Notes: a model not told the origin generated them from the letters alone. A stretch of 64,000 nt of DNA from Allobosea psychrotolerans (GCF_002917105.1 NZ_PQFZ01000004.1:1-64000), one strand, 5' to 3'; positions 45,543-56,913 are shown, counted from the stretch's first letter. Numbers and translations are program-made.

Positions 45543-45785
45543 GAGAGGCTGTCCTTTGAAGCGAATCGCGCGCCGCGGCGCTTGGTAAACCGCACCCTTC
45601 CATGGGCCAAGCTCTTTGCAATTCGGTTACCAATTCGCCAATGCGACCGCCGCAAATCGAGGCACTGCACACCCCCCGGGTTGTGACCTTCGTGGCCTGG
45701 GACTATAGCAAGCGCCTGGCGCATGGCTGCGTCCCGCCTTTCCGCTGGCCCTGCTTCGGCCGCATCTCACTGTTTCATGAGTGCC

Positions 45786-46478
45786 ATGGCGACCCTTTTT
45801 CATTATCCGCTATGTCCGCATTCGCGCTTCATCCGGCTGGTTCTCGGCGAGTTCGGCATGGAGGCCGACCTGGTCGAGGAGCGCGTCTGGGAGCGGCGGC
45901 GTGAATTCCTTGAACTGAACACCGCCGGCACCACGCCGGTCTTCCGCGAGGAGAACGGGCTTGCCGTTCCCGGCGCCGGCGTTATTGCCGAATATCTGGA
46001 CGAGACGCGTGGCCTGGCGCTCGCCGAACGCCGCCTCCTGCCGGAAGGGCCGGGCGAGCGTGTCGAGGTGCGCCGGCTGCTCGACTGGTTCAATCTGAAG
46101 TTCGATGCCGAAATCACCGCTCCGCTCGTGCTGGAAAAGGTGATGAAGCGCTTCATGAGCCGCGACGAGGGCGGCGGGCCGCCAGAGATGAGCGCGATCC
46201 GCGCGGCGCGCGCCAATGTGCGCTATCATCTGCGCTACATCGCCTGGCTCACCGCCAAGCGGAACTGGCTTGCCGGGGCCGAACTGAGCTATGCCGATCT
46301 CGCCGCGGCGGCGCATCTCTCCTGCGTCGACTATCTCGGCGACGTGCCCTGGGAAGAGGATGAGGCCGCGCGCGCATGGTATGCGAGGATCAAGTCCCGC
46401 CCGAGCTTCCGGCCGCTGCTGGCCGACCGGATTCCGGGCATGGCTCCGAGCGCGCATTACGACAACCTGGATTTTTGA
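45786..46478 (+). CDS. Glutathione S-transferase family protein
   Basis: A 230-residue GST. The thioredoxin-like N-domain opens [19 protein letters not shown], with LCPHS at the active-site turn, and [14 protein letters not shown] carries the glutathione-binding motif. The C-domain is helical. An ATG three codons upstream (45777) is also possible. Its stop codon overlaps the TTG start of queG (TTGA), so the two are coupled. Confidence 0.9.
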   Translation: MATLFHYPLCPHSRFIRLVLGEFGMEADLVEERVWERRREFLELNTAGTTPVFREENGLAVPGAGVIAEYLDETRGLALAERRLLPEGPGERVEVRRLLDWFNLKFDAEITAPLVLEKVMKRFMSRDEGGGPPEMSAIRAARANVRYHLRYIAWLTAKRNWLAGAELSYADLAAAAHLSCVDYLGDVPWEEDEAARAWYARIKSRPSFRPLLADRIPGMAPSAHYDNLDF

Positions 46479-47614
46479 AAGGCGAGCGCCTGAAGCGGGC
46501 GGTCGTCGAACGCGCCCGGGCCGAGGGCTTCGCCGTCATCCGCATCGCCTCGACGGAGGCCATCCCGCAGGTCCCCGAACGCCTCCAGGCCTGGCTCGAG
46601 GCCGGCCATCATGGCGAGATGGGCTGGATGGCGGAGCGCGCCACTGAGCGCGCCGCACCGCGAAAGCTCTGGAGCCAAGCGCGTCGCGTCGTGATGCTCG
46701 GCATGAGCTACGCGCCCGATAGCGACCCGCTCGCCATGCTCGGTCAACCCGACAAGGCCGCGATCTCGCTCTATGCGCGGCGGCGCGACTATCACGACGT
46801 CATCAAGGGCAAGCTGAAAAGCGTCGCCGGGCTGCTCGCTGCGAAGGGTGGGGCGGACGTCAAGGTCTTCGTCGACACCGCCCCGGTGATGGAAAAGCCG
46901 CTCGCCGAGGCCGCCGGCCTCGGCTGGCAGGGCAAGCACACCGTATTGGTCTCGCGCGAGCACGGTTCCTGGCTCTTCCTCGGGGCGATCTACACCACGG
47001 CCGAATTGCCGGAGGATGCGCCCGAGAGCGACCATTGCGGTTCCTGCCGGCGCTGCCTCGACATTTGCCCGACCGACGCCTTCCCCGCGCCCTATCAGCT
47101 CGATGCGCGCCGCTGCATCGCCTATCTCACCATCGAGCATCAGGGCCATATCGATGCGGCGCTGCGCCCCGGCATCGGCAACCGCGTCTTCGGCTGCGAT
47201 GATTGCCTCGCCGTCTGCCCCTGGAACAAATTCGCCGCTGCCGCGCAGGAAACCCGGCTCGCACTCAAGGACAGTCTCGAGGCGCCATCCTTGGCCGATC
47301 TCGCGGCGCTGGACGACGCTGCCTTCCGCACGCTTTTCGCCGGCACGCCGGTGAAGCGCACGGGGCGCGACCGCTTCATCCGCAACGTCCTGATCGCGAT
47401 CGGCAACAGCAACCGGCCCGAGCTCGCCGCCAGCGCCGAGGCCCTGGTCGTGGATGCGTCGCCTTTGGTGCGTGCCATGGCCGCCTGGGCGCTGATCAGG
47501 CTCGCGCCGGAGCGAGCCGGGCACCTCGCCGCTCATGCCCTCGCCGGCGAAGCCGATGCGGATGTCCGCAAGGAATGGCTCGCCCTTCCATCCCAGCCGG
47601 AATGCATCGCATGA
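46475..47614 (+). CDS. queG: Epoxyqueuosine reductase
   Basis: A 379-residue cobalamin and iron-sulfur enzyme catalysing the last step of queuosine tRNA synthesis; length equals E. coli QueG. Two [4Fe-4S] ligand sets are visible: [16 protein letters not shown] and CIAYLTIEH with [13 protein letters not shown]. The active-site region [22 protein letters not shown] is present. The TTG start at 46475 overlaps the GST stop (TTGA) and is required to include KGERLKRAV, the conserved opening. The ATG of the next gene overlaps its stop. Confidence 0.95.
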   Translation: MKGERLKRAVVERARAEGFAVIRIASTEAIPQVPERLQAWLEAGHHGEMGWMAERATERAAPRKLWSQARRVVMLGMSYAPDSDPLAMLGQPDKAAISLYARRRDYHDVIKGKLKSVAGLLAAKGGADVKVFVDTAPVMEKPLAEAAGLGWQGKHTVLVSREHGSWLFLGAIYTTAELPEDAPESDHCGSCRRCLDICPTDAFPAPYQLDARRCIAYLTIEHQGHIDAALRPGIGNRVFGCDDCLAVCPWNKFAAAAQETRLALKDSLEAPSLADLAALDDAAFRTLFAGTPVKRTGRDRFIRNVLIAIGNSNRPELAASAEALVVDASPLVRAMAAWALIRLAPERAGHLAAHALAGEADADVRKEWLALPSQPECIA

Positions 47615-48477
47615 AGCTCGTCATCATCGGCCTCGGCTATACCGCCGGCTTCTTCGCGCGTGCCGCTTTGGCCAAGGGCTTCGAGGTCACCGGCACGGTG
47701 CGCTCGGCCGACAAGGCGGGAGCGCTCAGCCGCGCCGGCATTCCGACGCTGGTCTTCGACGGTTTCGCGGTGTCGTCGCGGTTGGCCAAGGCCGTCATCG
47801 AGGCCGATGCCGTGCTGGTCTCGGCACAGCCCGGCGAGGACGGCGATCCGGCGCTCGCCTGCCTCTCCAGTCAGCTTGCGGCGGCGCCCGATCTACGGTG
47901 GATCGGCTATCTCTCGACCATCGGCGTCTACGGCAATCATGACGGCGCCTGGATCGACGAGACGGCCGAATGCTGGCCGTCCAATGCGCGCTCGACGTTG
48001 CGGCTCGCGATCGACAAGGCCTGGCTCGCCTTTGGGGAGAAGACCGGCAAGCCTGTGCAGATTTTCCGCCTCGCCGGCATTTACGGCCCCGGCCGCAACG
48101 GCATCGTCAATCTGCGCGCGGGCACGGCGCGGCGCCTGGTCAAGCCAGGCCAGGTCTTCAACCGCATCCATGCGCAGGATATCGCCGGCGTGCTGCTGGC
48201 CTCGCTCGAAAAGCCGCGCAACGGGGCCGTCTACAACGTTACCGATGACGAGCCCGCCCCGCCGCAGGATGTGGTGAGCTTCGCCGCCGGGCTGATCGGC
48301 ATCGAGCCGCCGCCCGAGATCCCGTTCGATCCGGCGCAGCTGACGCCGATGGCGGCGAGTTTCTATGGCGAGAACAAGCGCGTCTCGAACGCGCTGATGA
48401 AGCGGGAACTCGGTTACGCGCTCCGCTATCCCACCTATCGCGAGGCCCTGCGGGCGCTGGCGGAGGCCGGGGAATAG
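47611..48477 (+). CDS. NAD(P)-dependent epimerase/SDR-like protein (YeeZ type)
   Basis: A 288-residue extended short-chain dehydrogenase-like protein. The dinucleotide loop [11 protein letters not shown] is at the N-terminus and [18 protein letters not shown] in the middle, with the usual catalytic Tyr-x3-Lys not in its ordinary place. It resembles the YeeZ/NAD-epimerase group of unknown substrate. The ATG at 47611 overlaps the queG stop (ATGA), giving a coupled GST-queG-epimerase trio. Confidence 0.85.
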   Translation: MKLVIIGLGYTAGFFARAALAKGFEVTGTVRSADKAGALSRAGIPTLVFDGFAVSSRLAKAVIEADAVLVSAQPGEDGDPALACLSSQLAAAPDLRWIGYLSTIGVYGNHDGAWIDETAECWPSNARSTLRLAIDKAWLAFGEKTGKPVQIFRLAGIYGPGRNGIVNLRAGTARRLVKPGQVFNRIHAQDIAGVLLASLEKPRNGAVYNVTDDEPAPPQDVVSFAAGLIGIEPPPEIPFDPAQLTPMAASFYGENKRVSNALMKRELGYALRYPTYREALRALAEAGE

Positions 48478-48557
48478 GCCTGAATACCTTCGCCGTCATG
48501 CCGGGGGATGGCTCGCCCCCAAACGGGGCAGCGCTTCGTGCGCGATCCAGAAGGCCC

Positions 48558-49484
48558 TCACGCCGCGTAGCGCTGGCCCTCGTCACCGTAATAATCGAGA
48601 TAGCGCCGGTCGATCGCGGCCACGGGCAGGATCACCAGCACGTCGGTGGTGCCGAATTGCCGGTCGACCACCGCGCCCGTGCCGAAACGGGCGCCCAGCC
48701 GAAGATAGGCCTTGATCAATGGCGGCATCTGTTTCAGCGCCTGCTTGGCGTCGAGCATCTCCGCTGGCAGTCGGTCCATCGCCACGCTGCGGTCGGACCG
48801 GGCAGCGGCGCCCCATTCGCCTTCGGAGCGGGCATGGTGGTGCAGGAAGCTCAGCGGCAGCGCCAATGCCTCGGGATCGGTGCTGTCGAAGCTGGCGCAG
48901 CCGAACATCGCATCGATCCGATGGTGGCGGACATAGGCCCAGATGCCGTGCCAGAGCAGTTCGACCGTCTTCTTGGTGCGGTAGGGCTTGAGCACGCAGG
49001 AGCGGCCGAGCTCGAGGAAGCGCGCGGATGGGTGGCGCGCGAGCAGCGGCTGCAGGTCGAACTCCCCTTGCGTGTAGAAGCCGCCGAAGCGCGTCGCCGT
49101 GCCTTGCCGCATCAGGCGATAGGTGCCGACGACCTTGGGCCTGATGCCGCCGAAGCGCCCGCGCGCGGCATGGTCGATGACCAGGAGATGATCGCAAGCC
49201 CCATCGAAGCGGTCGGCGTCGCGGCGGAACATCCGTGACACGACATCGGGCTTGGCCGACATTTCCTGATAGAAGACGCGGTAGCGCAGCCGTTGTGCCC
49301 GCCAGATCTCGCGCGGGCCCCGCGCCAGCCTGACCTCGAGCGAGCCGGAACGGCCGAGCGTGCCTGAAAGGGGGTCGAACTCGCCCGGGCGGCCGCTGAG
49401 CTTGCGCAGCCGCGCCAGGAACGGATGTCCGGCCGGTAATTGATTTGCCGGCTGATCGTGGCCGCGAAAGACCTCAAATGCCAT
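48558..49484 (-). CDS. OlsB-like N-acyltransferase (ornithine lipid synthesis)
   Basis: A 308-residue protein of the acyl-ACP acyltransferase/hemolysin-like GNAT group. Visible motifs are REIWRAQRLRYRVFYQEM near residue 60, CDHLLVIDH, VVGTYRLMRQ and FLELGRSCV. OlsB from rhizobia (about 296 residues) N-acylates ornithine using acyl-ACP as the first step to ornithine lipids, which replace phospholipids under phosphate limitation. No olsA is adjacent. It follows a hybrid kinase gene by about 100 bases. Confidence 0.83.
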   Translation of the reverse strand: MAFEVFRGHDQPANQLPAGHPFLARLRKLSGRPGEFDPLSGTLGRSGSLEVRLARGPREIWRAQRLRYRVFYQEMSAKPDVVSRMFRRDADRFDGACDHLLVIDHAARGRFGGIRPKVVGTYRLMRQGTATRFGGFYTQGEFDLQPLLARHPSARFLELGRSCVLKPYRTKKTVELLWHGIWAYVRHHRIDAMFGCASFDSTDPEALALPLSFLHHHARSEGEWGAAARSDRSVAMDRLPAEMLDAKQALKQMPPLIKAYLRLGARFGTGAVVDRQFGTTDVLVILPVAAIDRRYLDYYGDEGQRYAA

Positions 49485-49586
49485 GGCTCGTCTTGCCCCC
49501 TGCGCCGCCGATGCTGGCGATGGGAACGCTAGCGCTGGCGATTTAACAGGATCGCGACAGAACTGCGTCAGCGCTATGACGTCGTC

Positions 49587-51677
<2,091 letters not shown>

Positions 51678-51865
51678 GTCCCCTGCTTATCATCGCCCTG
51701 TTGAGAAAGAGTTGGTTGGACCGTCGAAGTTTAGCGATCGAACGGCATGAAGCGTTAACCTTGCGGGCGTGCCGGTGACCGCACAACCCGCAGCCTCGCA
51801 ACTGGGCGCTGTCCGTGGAAGGCCAAGGTTTTCGAGGAGGCCAAGGCTTTCTGGAAGACAAAGCC

Positions 51866-53413
51866 TCACGCCGCCTGCGCGACCTGGTCGATGCGCGAGC
51901 GATAGGACAGGGCCTCGGCCAGATGGATGCGCCCGACCTTTGGCTCGCCGTCGAGATCGGCCAGCGTCCGGGCCACCTTCAGGACACGGTGATAGGCCCG
52001 CGCCGTCAGGCGCATCGCGTCGGCGGCATCCTTGAGCAGCTTGATGCCGGCATTGTCGGGTCGCGCGATCTCGTCCAGCACCGTCGCCGGGCAGGCAGCG
52101 TTGGTCGAGATGCCGCCGAGACCGAGCGCTTCGAACCGTGCCGTCTGGAGCCGCCTTGCCGCGGCGACGCGGGCGGCGACCTCGGCCGAGCCCTCGCTCG
52201 GGCTGGGCAGGATCAGGTCGGACGCGGTGACCGCCGGCACGTCGATGGTGATGTCGATGCGGTCGAGCATCGGCCCCGAGATGCGGCTCTGATACTGCGC
52301 CATGCAGCGCTCGTTCTGCTGGCGGCGGCAGGCGAAGCCCGGCTCCGTCGCCTTGCCGCAGCGGCATGGATTCATCGCCGCGACGAGCTGGAAGCGGGCC
52401 GGGTAGACGGCGCGGTGATTGGCCCGCGAGATCAGCACGTCGCCGGTCTCCATCGGCTGGCGCAATGCGTCGAGCGCCTGCGCCTGGAACTCCGGCAACT
52501 CGTCGAGGAAGAGCACGCCGTGATGGGCGAGCGAGACCTCGCCGGGCTTGGCCTGCAAGCCGCCGCCGACGAGGGCTGCCATCGAGGCCGAGTGATGCGG
52601 CGCGCGGAAAGGCCGCCGGTCGGTCAGGGCGCCGTCGGCGAGATGGCCTGCGACCGAGAGCACCATCGAGACCTCCAGCAATTCGCGCGGGTTCAGCGGC
52701 GGCAGGATCGAGGGCAGCCGGCTCGCCAGCATCGATTTGCCGGCGCCGGGCGGTCCGTTCATCAGGAGGTTATGGCCGCCGGCCGCAGCGATTTCGAGGA
52801 CGCGCTTGGCGCTCTCCTGGCCCTTGATGTCGGCGAGGTCGGGCAGCGCGCCCGATTGCCGGGCCACGGCGGGCTCCGGCCGTGCCATCACCTGCGTGCC
52901 CTTGAAATGATTGGCGAGCTGGATCAGCGAGCGCGGGCTGAGGATGTCGATATCGGCGGCGGCCCAGGCCGCTTCGGGGCCGGACGCCGCCGGGCAGATC
53001 AGTCCCTGGCCTCGGCCATAGGCGGCGATCGCGGCCGGCAGCACGCCGGCCACCGCCGTGATCGAGCCGTCGAGCGCGAGCTCGCCCAGGACCGTGTAGC
53101 CCGCCAGTGCATCCGCCGGGATCGCCCCGATCGCCGCCATCACGCCGAGCGCGATCGGCAGGTCGTAATGGCTGCCCTCCTTGGGAAGGTCGGCCGGCGC
53201 GAGATTGACGGTGATGCGCTTGGCCGGCAGCGCCAGTCCCGAGGCGATCAGCGCGGCGCGCACCCGCTCGCGGCTTTCGGCCACGGCCTTGTCGGGCAGG
53301 CCGACCAGGATGAAGGCGACGCCGCCCGGCGTCACCTGCACCTGCACATCGACGGCGCGCGCCTCGATTCCTTCGAACGCCACCGTCGCGACCCGCGTCA
53401 CCATCAGCGCCAC
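51866..53413 (-). CDS. comM: YifB/ComM family AAA ATPase (Mg chelatase-like)
   Basis: A 515-residue protein. The N-terminal domain (GIEARAVDVQVQVTPGGVAFILVGLPD) is typical, followed by the AAA core with Walker A GPPGAGKSML, LDELPEF and the insertion MNPCRCGKATEPGFACRR with paired cysteines. The C-terminal AYHRVLKVARTLADL is the lid. ComM helicases promote branch migration during natural transformation in Vibrio and Haemophilus; a role in this organism is inferred. It is a complete-length family member (about 505-515). Confidence 0.93.
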   Translation of the reverse strand: MALMVTRVATVAFEGIEARAVDVQVQVTPGGVAFILVGLPDKAVAESRERVRAALIASGLALPAKRITVNLAPADLPKEGSHYDLPIALGVMAAIGAIPADALAGYTVLGELALDGSITAVAGVLPAAIAAYGRGQGLICPAASGPEAAWAAADIDILSPRSLIQLANHFKGTQVMARPEPAVARQSGALPDLADIKGQESAKRVLEIAAAGGHNLLMNGPPGAGKSMLASRLPSILPPLNPRELLEVSMVLSVAGHLADGALTDRRPFRAPHHSASMAALVGGGLQAKPGEVSLAHHGVLFLDELPEFQAQALDALRQPMETGDVLISRANHRAVYPARFQLVAAMNPCRCGKATEPGFACRRQQNERCMAQYQSRISGPMLDRIDITIDVPAVTASDLILPSPSEGSAEVAARVAAARRLQTARFEALGLGGISTNAACPATVLDEIARPDNAGIKLLKDAADAMRLTARAYHRVLKVARTLADLDGEPKVGRIHLAEALSYRSRIDQVAQAA

Positions 53414-53422
53414 CTCTTGCCC

Positions 53423-53483
53423 GAGAACCGGATGATGTCAGATGGGCTCACACAGTGATCCCATCTGACATCATCCGGCTCTC
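53423..53483. repeat. Inverted repeat with 24-bp arms upstream of comM
   Basis: Arms 53423-53446 and 53460-53483 (GAGAACCGGATGATGTCAGATGGG and its inverted copy) match at 23 of 24 positions, with a 13-base loop. It lies 10 bases upstream of the comM start codon, so it probably overlaps the comM promoter. It resembles REP-type intergenic elements. Confidence 0.85.
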
Positions 53484-53495
53484 AACTGAGAGTTA

Positions 53496-53542
53496 GGCAG
53501 GATCGATGCGAAAAACCGGTTCCCACCTTTTTGCATCCTGCC
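53496..53542. repeat. Dispersed repeat with CCGGTTCCCAC core (GATGCGAAAAA type), copy 1
   Basis: Ends GGCAGGAT/ATCCTGCC, with GCGAAAAA ... CCGGTTCCCACC ... TTTTTGC inside. Two relatives lie at 54262-54306 and 54957-55002, all within 1.5 kb. The conserved AAAA-GTGGGAACCGGTTTT core is a repeat I recognise from Hyphomicrobiales genomes. Confidence 0.75.
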
Positions 53543-53715
53543 CTTGCGTGAGGCTAATCGAGCTTCAGGTTGCACGCAAGAACATATCGGGAACTTATGG
53601 CGGCTGCTTCACACTTATGCGGCGCGGGATCTTCGCTGGCGATGTGCCCGGCGCGCAACCGGGAGCGCGCATCGCCGCCATAGGCGACACCCGCTGAAAA
53701 TGGTTCAAGAGCATC

Positions 53716-54225
53716 ATGATCGAGACCGAACGCCTGCTGCTCCGCCCGCCTGTCCTGGATGATTTCGAGGCGAGCTACGCGCTGCTCTCCGACCCTGCGG
53801 TCATGAGCTTCATCGGCGGGCCGATGTCGCGGGAGGAGAGTTGGCACCGTCTGCTGCGCTATGCCGGGCACTGGTCGCTCCTTGGATACGGGCTTTTCGT
53901 CATCATCGAGAAGGAGAGCGGCCGCCTCCTCGGCCAGACCGGGCTCGCCGATTTTCATCGCGGCCTCGGCGAGACGTTCGATCCCTATCCGGAAGCCGCC
54001 TGGATCACGGCGACAGTCGCGCATGGCCGTGGCATCGCGGCGGAGGCCGTGGGCGCGGCCCATGCCTGGTTCGACGCCAATCGGCCGCAGACCCGCACCG
54101 TCTGCATCATCAATCCCGACAATACGGCCTCGGTCCGGCTGGCCGGAAAGCTGGGCTACGTGCCGTTCGGGCAGGCGTCCTACAAAAGCGCTGATGTCAC
54201 CATGTTCGAGCGCATCCGGCCCTGA
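53716..54225 (+). CDS. GNAT family N-acetyltransferase (RimJ/RimL-like)
   Basis: A 169-residue acetyltransferase of the Acetyltransf_3 group. It opens IETERLLLRPPVLDDFEA, has the acetyl-CoA loop AHGRGIAAEAVGAAHAWF, and CIINPDNTASVRLAGKLGY near the end, all as in RimJ-like enzymes that acetylate protein N-termini or small molecules. ATG at 53716 is preceded by AAGAGCA. It converges with the YqhA-like gene. Confidence 0.9.
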   Translation: MIETERLLLRPPVLDDFEASYALLSDPAVMSFIGGPMSREESWHRLLRYAGHWSLLGYGLFVIIEKESGRLLGQTGLADFHRGLGETFDPYPEAAWITATVAHGRGIAAEAVGAAHAWFDANRPQTRTVCIINPDNTASVRLAGKLGYVPFGQASYKSADVTMFERIRP

Positions 54226-54261
54226 GCGTACAGGCGACGGGGGTTTGCCTGTCGCGTCGGA

Positions 54262-54306
54262 GCCGGATGCGAAAAAGTGGGGGCCGGTTTTTCGGATTGA
54301 TCCGGC
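54262..54306. repeat. Dispersed repeat with CCGGTTTTTCGG core, copy 2
   Basis: Outer arms GCCGGAT (54262-54268) and ATCCGGC (54300-54306) enclose GCGAAAAAGTGGGGGCCGGTTTTTC. It fills the gap between the convergent GNAT and YqhA-like genes, and could act as a bidirectional transcript end. Confidence 0.75.
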
Positions 54307-54307
54307 T

Positions 54308-54874
54308 TTAATGCCCGCCCGAGCCGCCATGTCCCTCGCCGGAGATCTTGTCGGTCCAGGCCATGACCAGCCCCGAGACCACGAAGACGACATGGATCGC
54401 GACGAGCCACATCAGGTCGCGGTCGGAGGAAGCCTTCACATTCATGAAGGCCTTCAGCACCTGGATCGCCGAGATCGCGACGATCGAGGAGATCAGCTTC
54501 AGCTTGAGGCCGGAGAAGTCGATCTGCGACATCCATTCCGGCCAGTCGCGATGCGCCTTCGGATCGATCTTCGAGACGAAGTTCTCATAGCCGGAGAAGA
54601 TCACGATGACGATCAGCGAGCCCGTGAAGGTCAGGTCGACCAGCGAGAGCACGCCGAGGATCACGTCGGATTCGGTGGCGGAGAAGACATGGCTGATGAA
54701 GTGCCAGGCCTCCTGCAGCGCCTTCACCAGCAGGCCGCCAAGCGCAACGACGAGCAGCACATAAAACGGCGCCAGCAGCCAGCGACTGGCCGAGAGGAAG
54801 GTCTCGAGGGCGCGCTCAGGACCTGATGGCGTGAAATCGGCTGCGGTCTCCGCTTCGGTCTGATGCTGTGCCAT
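54308..54874 (-). CDS. YqhA/TIGR00645-family membrane protein
   Basis: A 188-residue protein with four hydrophobic segments (WLLAPFYVLLVVALGGLLV near residue 35, then LVDLTFTGSLIVIVIFSGYENFVS near residue 80). GYENFVSKID and the segment EWMSQIDFSGLKLKL closely match the YqhA family of inner-membrane proteins of unknown function. The C-terminus is Gly/His-rich (GEGHGGSGGH). ATG 54874 was chosen over an upstream frame that lies within repeats. Confidence 0.9.
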   Translation of the reverse strand: MAQHQTEAETAADFTPSGPERALETFLSASRWLLAPFYVLLVVALGGLLVKALQEAWHFISHVFSATESDVILGVLSLVDLTFTGSLIVIVIFSGYENFVSKIDPKAHRDWPEWMSQIDFSGLKLKLISSIVAISAIQVLKAFMNVKASSDRDLMWLVAIHVVFVVSGLVMAWTDKISGEGHGGSGGH

Positions 54875-54918
54875 CCTGTGCCCCCTGATGTCCTCTCTCC
54901 GCCTGCCATGACGTGAAG

Positions 54919-54948
54919 AGGCCCCGCAGGCAAGCCTGCGGGGCCTCG
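54919..54948. terminator. Strong 14-bp hairpin downstream of msrA
   Basis: A perfect 14-bp stem (54919-54932 with 54935-54948) with only two unpaired central bases lies about 100 bases after the msrA stop on its strand. It has no T-run, but its strength makes it a likely transcript end or processing point between msrA and the YqhA-like gene. Confidence 0.6.
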
Positions 54949-54956
54949 CTCCAGAG

Positions 54957-55002
54957 CATCGGCCCGAAAAGTGGGAACCGGTTTTCGGGACAAGCCGATG
55001 CA
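54957..55002. repeat. Dispersed repeat with CCGGTTTTCGGG core, copy 3
   Basis: Outer arms GCATCGGC (54957-54964) and GCCGATGC (54995-55002) and inner arms CCCGAAAA (54964-54971) and TTTTCGGG (54983-54990) are perfect inverted pairs around GTGGGAACCGG. It is the cleanest of the three related copies near 53.5-55 kb. Confidence 0.85.
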
Positions 55003-55048
55003 AGATCAAAGCGCTACGCGTCAGTCGGCTGCCGGAACGGCGTTTTCG

Positions 55049-55705
55049 TCAGGCTTCGACTCCGACGCCGATCTGGCAGGCGACGCCGGTGCCGCCCAAT
55101 CCGCAATAGCCGGCCGGGTTCTTGGCGAGATATTGCTGGTGATAGTCCTCGGCGAAGTAGAATTCCGGCGCGTCGAGGATCTCGGTGGTGATCGGGCCAT
55201 AGCCGCGCGGGCTCAGCGCCTGCTGGTATTCGGCCTTCGAGCGTTCGGCGGCTTCGCGCTGCGCGGCCGTGGTGACATAGATGCCGGAGCGATATTGCGT
55301 GCCGATGTCATTGCCCTGGCGCATGCCCTGGGTCGGGTCGTGATTCTCCCAGAAGGTCTTGAGCAGCATCTCATAGGGCAGCCTGGCGGGATCATAGACC
55401 ACGCGCACGACCTCGTTATGCCCGGTCATGCCCGAGCAGACCTCCTCATAGCTCGGGTTCTGGGTCAGGCCGCCGGTATAGCCGACCGCGGTGACCCAGA
55501 TGCCGTCCTCGATCTGCCAGAACTTGCGCTCCGCTCCCCAGAAGCAGCCGATGCCGAAAACGGCCGTCTCGAGCCCCTCGGGATAGGGACCCTGCAGCGG
55601 GCGTTTGCTGAGAAAATGCCGCTCGGCCGTCGCGATCGCCTGCGGCCGGCCGGGCAGGGCCTCATCGGCCTGGGGCAGGACGGTCTTTTTGCGCTGGAAG
55701 AACAT
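55049..55705 (-). CDS. msrA: Peptide-methionine (S)-S-oxide reductase MsrA
   Basis: A 218-residue repair enzyme. The active-site motif [11 protein letters not shown] is near residue 53. [29 protein letters not shown] and [20 protein letters not shown] complete the fold, the latter with the resolving Cys. The N-terminal extension before [10 protein letters not shown] is the usual long alphaproteobacterial form. The ATG at 55705 (MFFQRKK) was chosen over an upstream in-frame ATG. Confidence 0.95.
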   Translation of the reverse strand: MFFQRKKTVLPQADEALPGRPQAIATAERHFLSKRPLQGPYPEGLETAVFGIGCFWGAERKFWQIEDGIWVTAVGYTGGLTQNPSYEEVCSGMTGHNEVVRVVYDPARLPYEMLLKTFWENHDPTQGMRQGNDIGTQYRSGIYVTTAAQREAAERSKAEYQQALSPRGYGPITTEILDAPEFYFAEDYHQQYLAKNPAGYCGLGGTGVACQIGVGVEA

Positions 55706-55789
55706 CTTGGGCTCCCTGAAACTTACTGTCGGCCACCAAGATAGGCATGCGGGCGCGATTTCGACAGGCATGGATCCGCGCGTGGCGCT

Positions 55790-56113
55790 TCACCGTCGTG
55801 TGACGATGCCGATCGTCGGTTCCGGCCGCGCGCCGAGCCTGAGCAGCAGGAAGCCCAGCAGGAGTGCGGCCAGCGCGGTCGGCGAACGCATGAGGTTGAG
55901 CAGGACAGGGTCCCAGAGCAGCGGGTGGAGATTGCGCTCGATCGCTGGCTGCAGCGCTTGGTAGCGCTCGCCGAGCAGGGCCGAGAGCGTGGCGCTGAGT
56001 GGGGTGAACTGTAGCGCCGAATTGGCGATCGAGCGCGCGCCGTCGATGACGAGAGAGACAAAGCCGGCCGGGATCAGGACATAGCCCAGCAGCCGCAGCA
56101 GAAACCGCACCAT
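55790..56113 (-). CDS. Small two-segment membrane protein of unknown function
   Basis: A 107-residue protein with hydrophobic segments at residues 4-24 (FLLRLLGYVLIPAGFVSLVID) and about 80-93 (ALAALLLGFLLLRLG), and a helical loop between them (ERYQALQPAIERNLHPLLWDP). It looks like a conserved type of Hyphomicrobiales membrane protein but I cannot name a family. It lies 84 bases upstream of msrA on the same strand. Confidence 0.72.
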   Translation of the reverse strand: MVRFLLRLLGYVLIPAGFVSLVIDGARSIANSALQFTPLSATLSALLGERYQALQPAIERNLHPLLWDPVLLNLMRSPTALAALLLGFLLLRLGARPEPTIGIVTRR

Positions 56114-56251
56114 CGCTCCCTCGCGCGCAACCGAGCCCGCATGCCGGGGTCGGGGCCAGCCCCAGCCTCGGATGTGCCCATTCCGACAGGTCTTTGCAAC
56201 GGGCGCGAGCGCCTCATTCGCGCGAACTGTGAAAAGCCTTGCGATCAGCCC

Positions 56252-56279
56252 TTGAAAGAAGCCGGCTCGGCGGTCATAA
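56252..56279 (+). promoter_or_regulatory. Promoter of tRNA-Ser
   Basis: TTGAAA at 56252-56257 and TCATAA at 56274-56279 with a 16-base spacer. Transcription would start about 5 bases before the tRNA 5' end, as expected for a stable RNA gene. Confidence 0.45.
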
Positions 56280-56289
56280 GCAGCGCGCC

Positions 56290-56379
56290 GGACAGGTGGC
56301 CGAGTGGTTGAAGGCGCACGCCTGGAAAGTGTGTATACGGGAAACCGTATCGCGGGTTCGAATCCCGCCCTGTCCGCCA
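56290..56379 (+). tRNA. tRNA-Ser (anticodon GGA)
   Basis: A 90-base cloverleaf. The acceptor stem is GGACAGG/CCTGTCC with encoded CCA. The anticodon arm CACGC-CTGGAAA-GTGTG presents GGA (reads UCC/UCU). It has the long class II variable arm (ATACGG-GAAA-CCGTAT) and the T-arm GCGGGTTCGAATCCCGC. A T-rich stretch follows the CCA. Confidence 0.97.
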
Positions 56380-56913
56380 GTTTTGTTGTGCCAAACGACT
56401 GATTTAATTAGTAAATTGTGAGGGCGGATGCTGCGCGCCCCAGCCGCCGCCCCAACAGATGTTCGTGCTTACGGAGCTCTCGGATGTCGCGAGAGCCCAT
56501 CACCTGCCGCGCCGCTCAAGTGATGCGGTTCCGATTCGCGCCGATTGTGTTGAAAAGTCTGCCGCAACACTTCGAGGTTGAGCGCAGAAATTTTGTCTCT
56601 CCACAGACAAAATGGACCGCCTTTGGGGGCGCCTTACCTCTGTGAAGAAGAATGTTTTTCTCCATCGAGTGCCGGCGCCGCTCGATTGTCCCGTCCGCCC
56701 GACAATATCAAATGATAAGGATATGACGCTGCCGATTATCGCGCAGCTCACAAAGGCATTCCTAACGCAGCCGTTTGAGCGGACATTCCGTGAGCAGCGC
56801 TTCCGTCGCCGAGCTCGGGATTCCCAGCCAGCCGGACGTGACGTGTCAAAAAGCTGAAGCTGAACGAAGGGCGATTGTCGCAACGGCATGGCTGGGGCAA
56901 TTTGAACCCCGTC
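56380..56913. other. Long gap after tRNA-Ser: AT-richer DNA with an inverted repeat
   Basis: About 530 bases between tRNA-Ser and the response regulator, less GC-rich than the rest. Possible small frames on either strand lack ribosome sites and any recognisable family. At 56590-56598/56605-56613 a perfect 9-bp inverted repeat (ATTTTGTCT) with a 6-base spacer looks like an operator. No integrase or duplicated tRNA end was found, so a vanished island is only a possibility. Confidence 0.5.
56590..56613. promoter_or_regulatory. Perfect 9-bp palindrome, possible operator
   Basis: ATTTTGTCT and its inverted copy flank CTCCAC. It is AT-rich inside GC-rich DNA, 300 bases upstream of the response regulator, with no T-run on the plus strand. 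It may bind a dimeric regulator; the controlled gene is uncertain. Confidence 0.4.

Larger units (their letters stand above)
53414..53715. other. 302-base gap between divergent comM and GNAT genes, two hairpin repeats
   Basis: Holds a near-perfect 24-bp inverted repeat (53423-53483) and a second repeat with GATGCGAAAAA and TTTTTGCATC ends (53496-53542). The 60-codon frame across the second repeat is created by the repeat and is not a gene. The right third has no clear feature apart from a possible promoter for the GNAT gene. Confidence 0.6.

Noticed and set aside
53506..53697. 63-codon open frame starting MRKTGSHLF
   Set aside because: Its start is generated by the GATGCGAAAAA dispersed repeat; no ribosome site or family.
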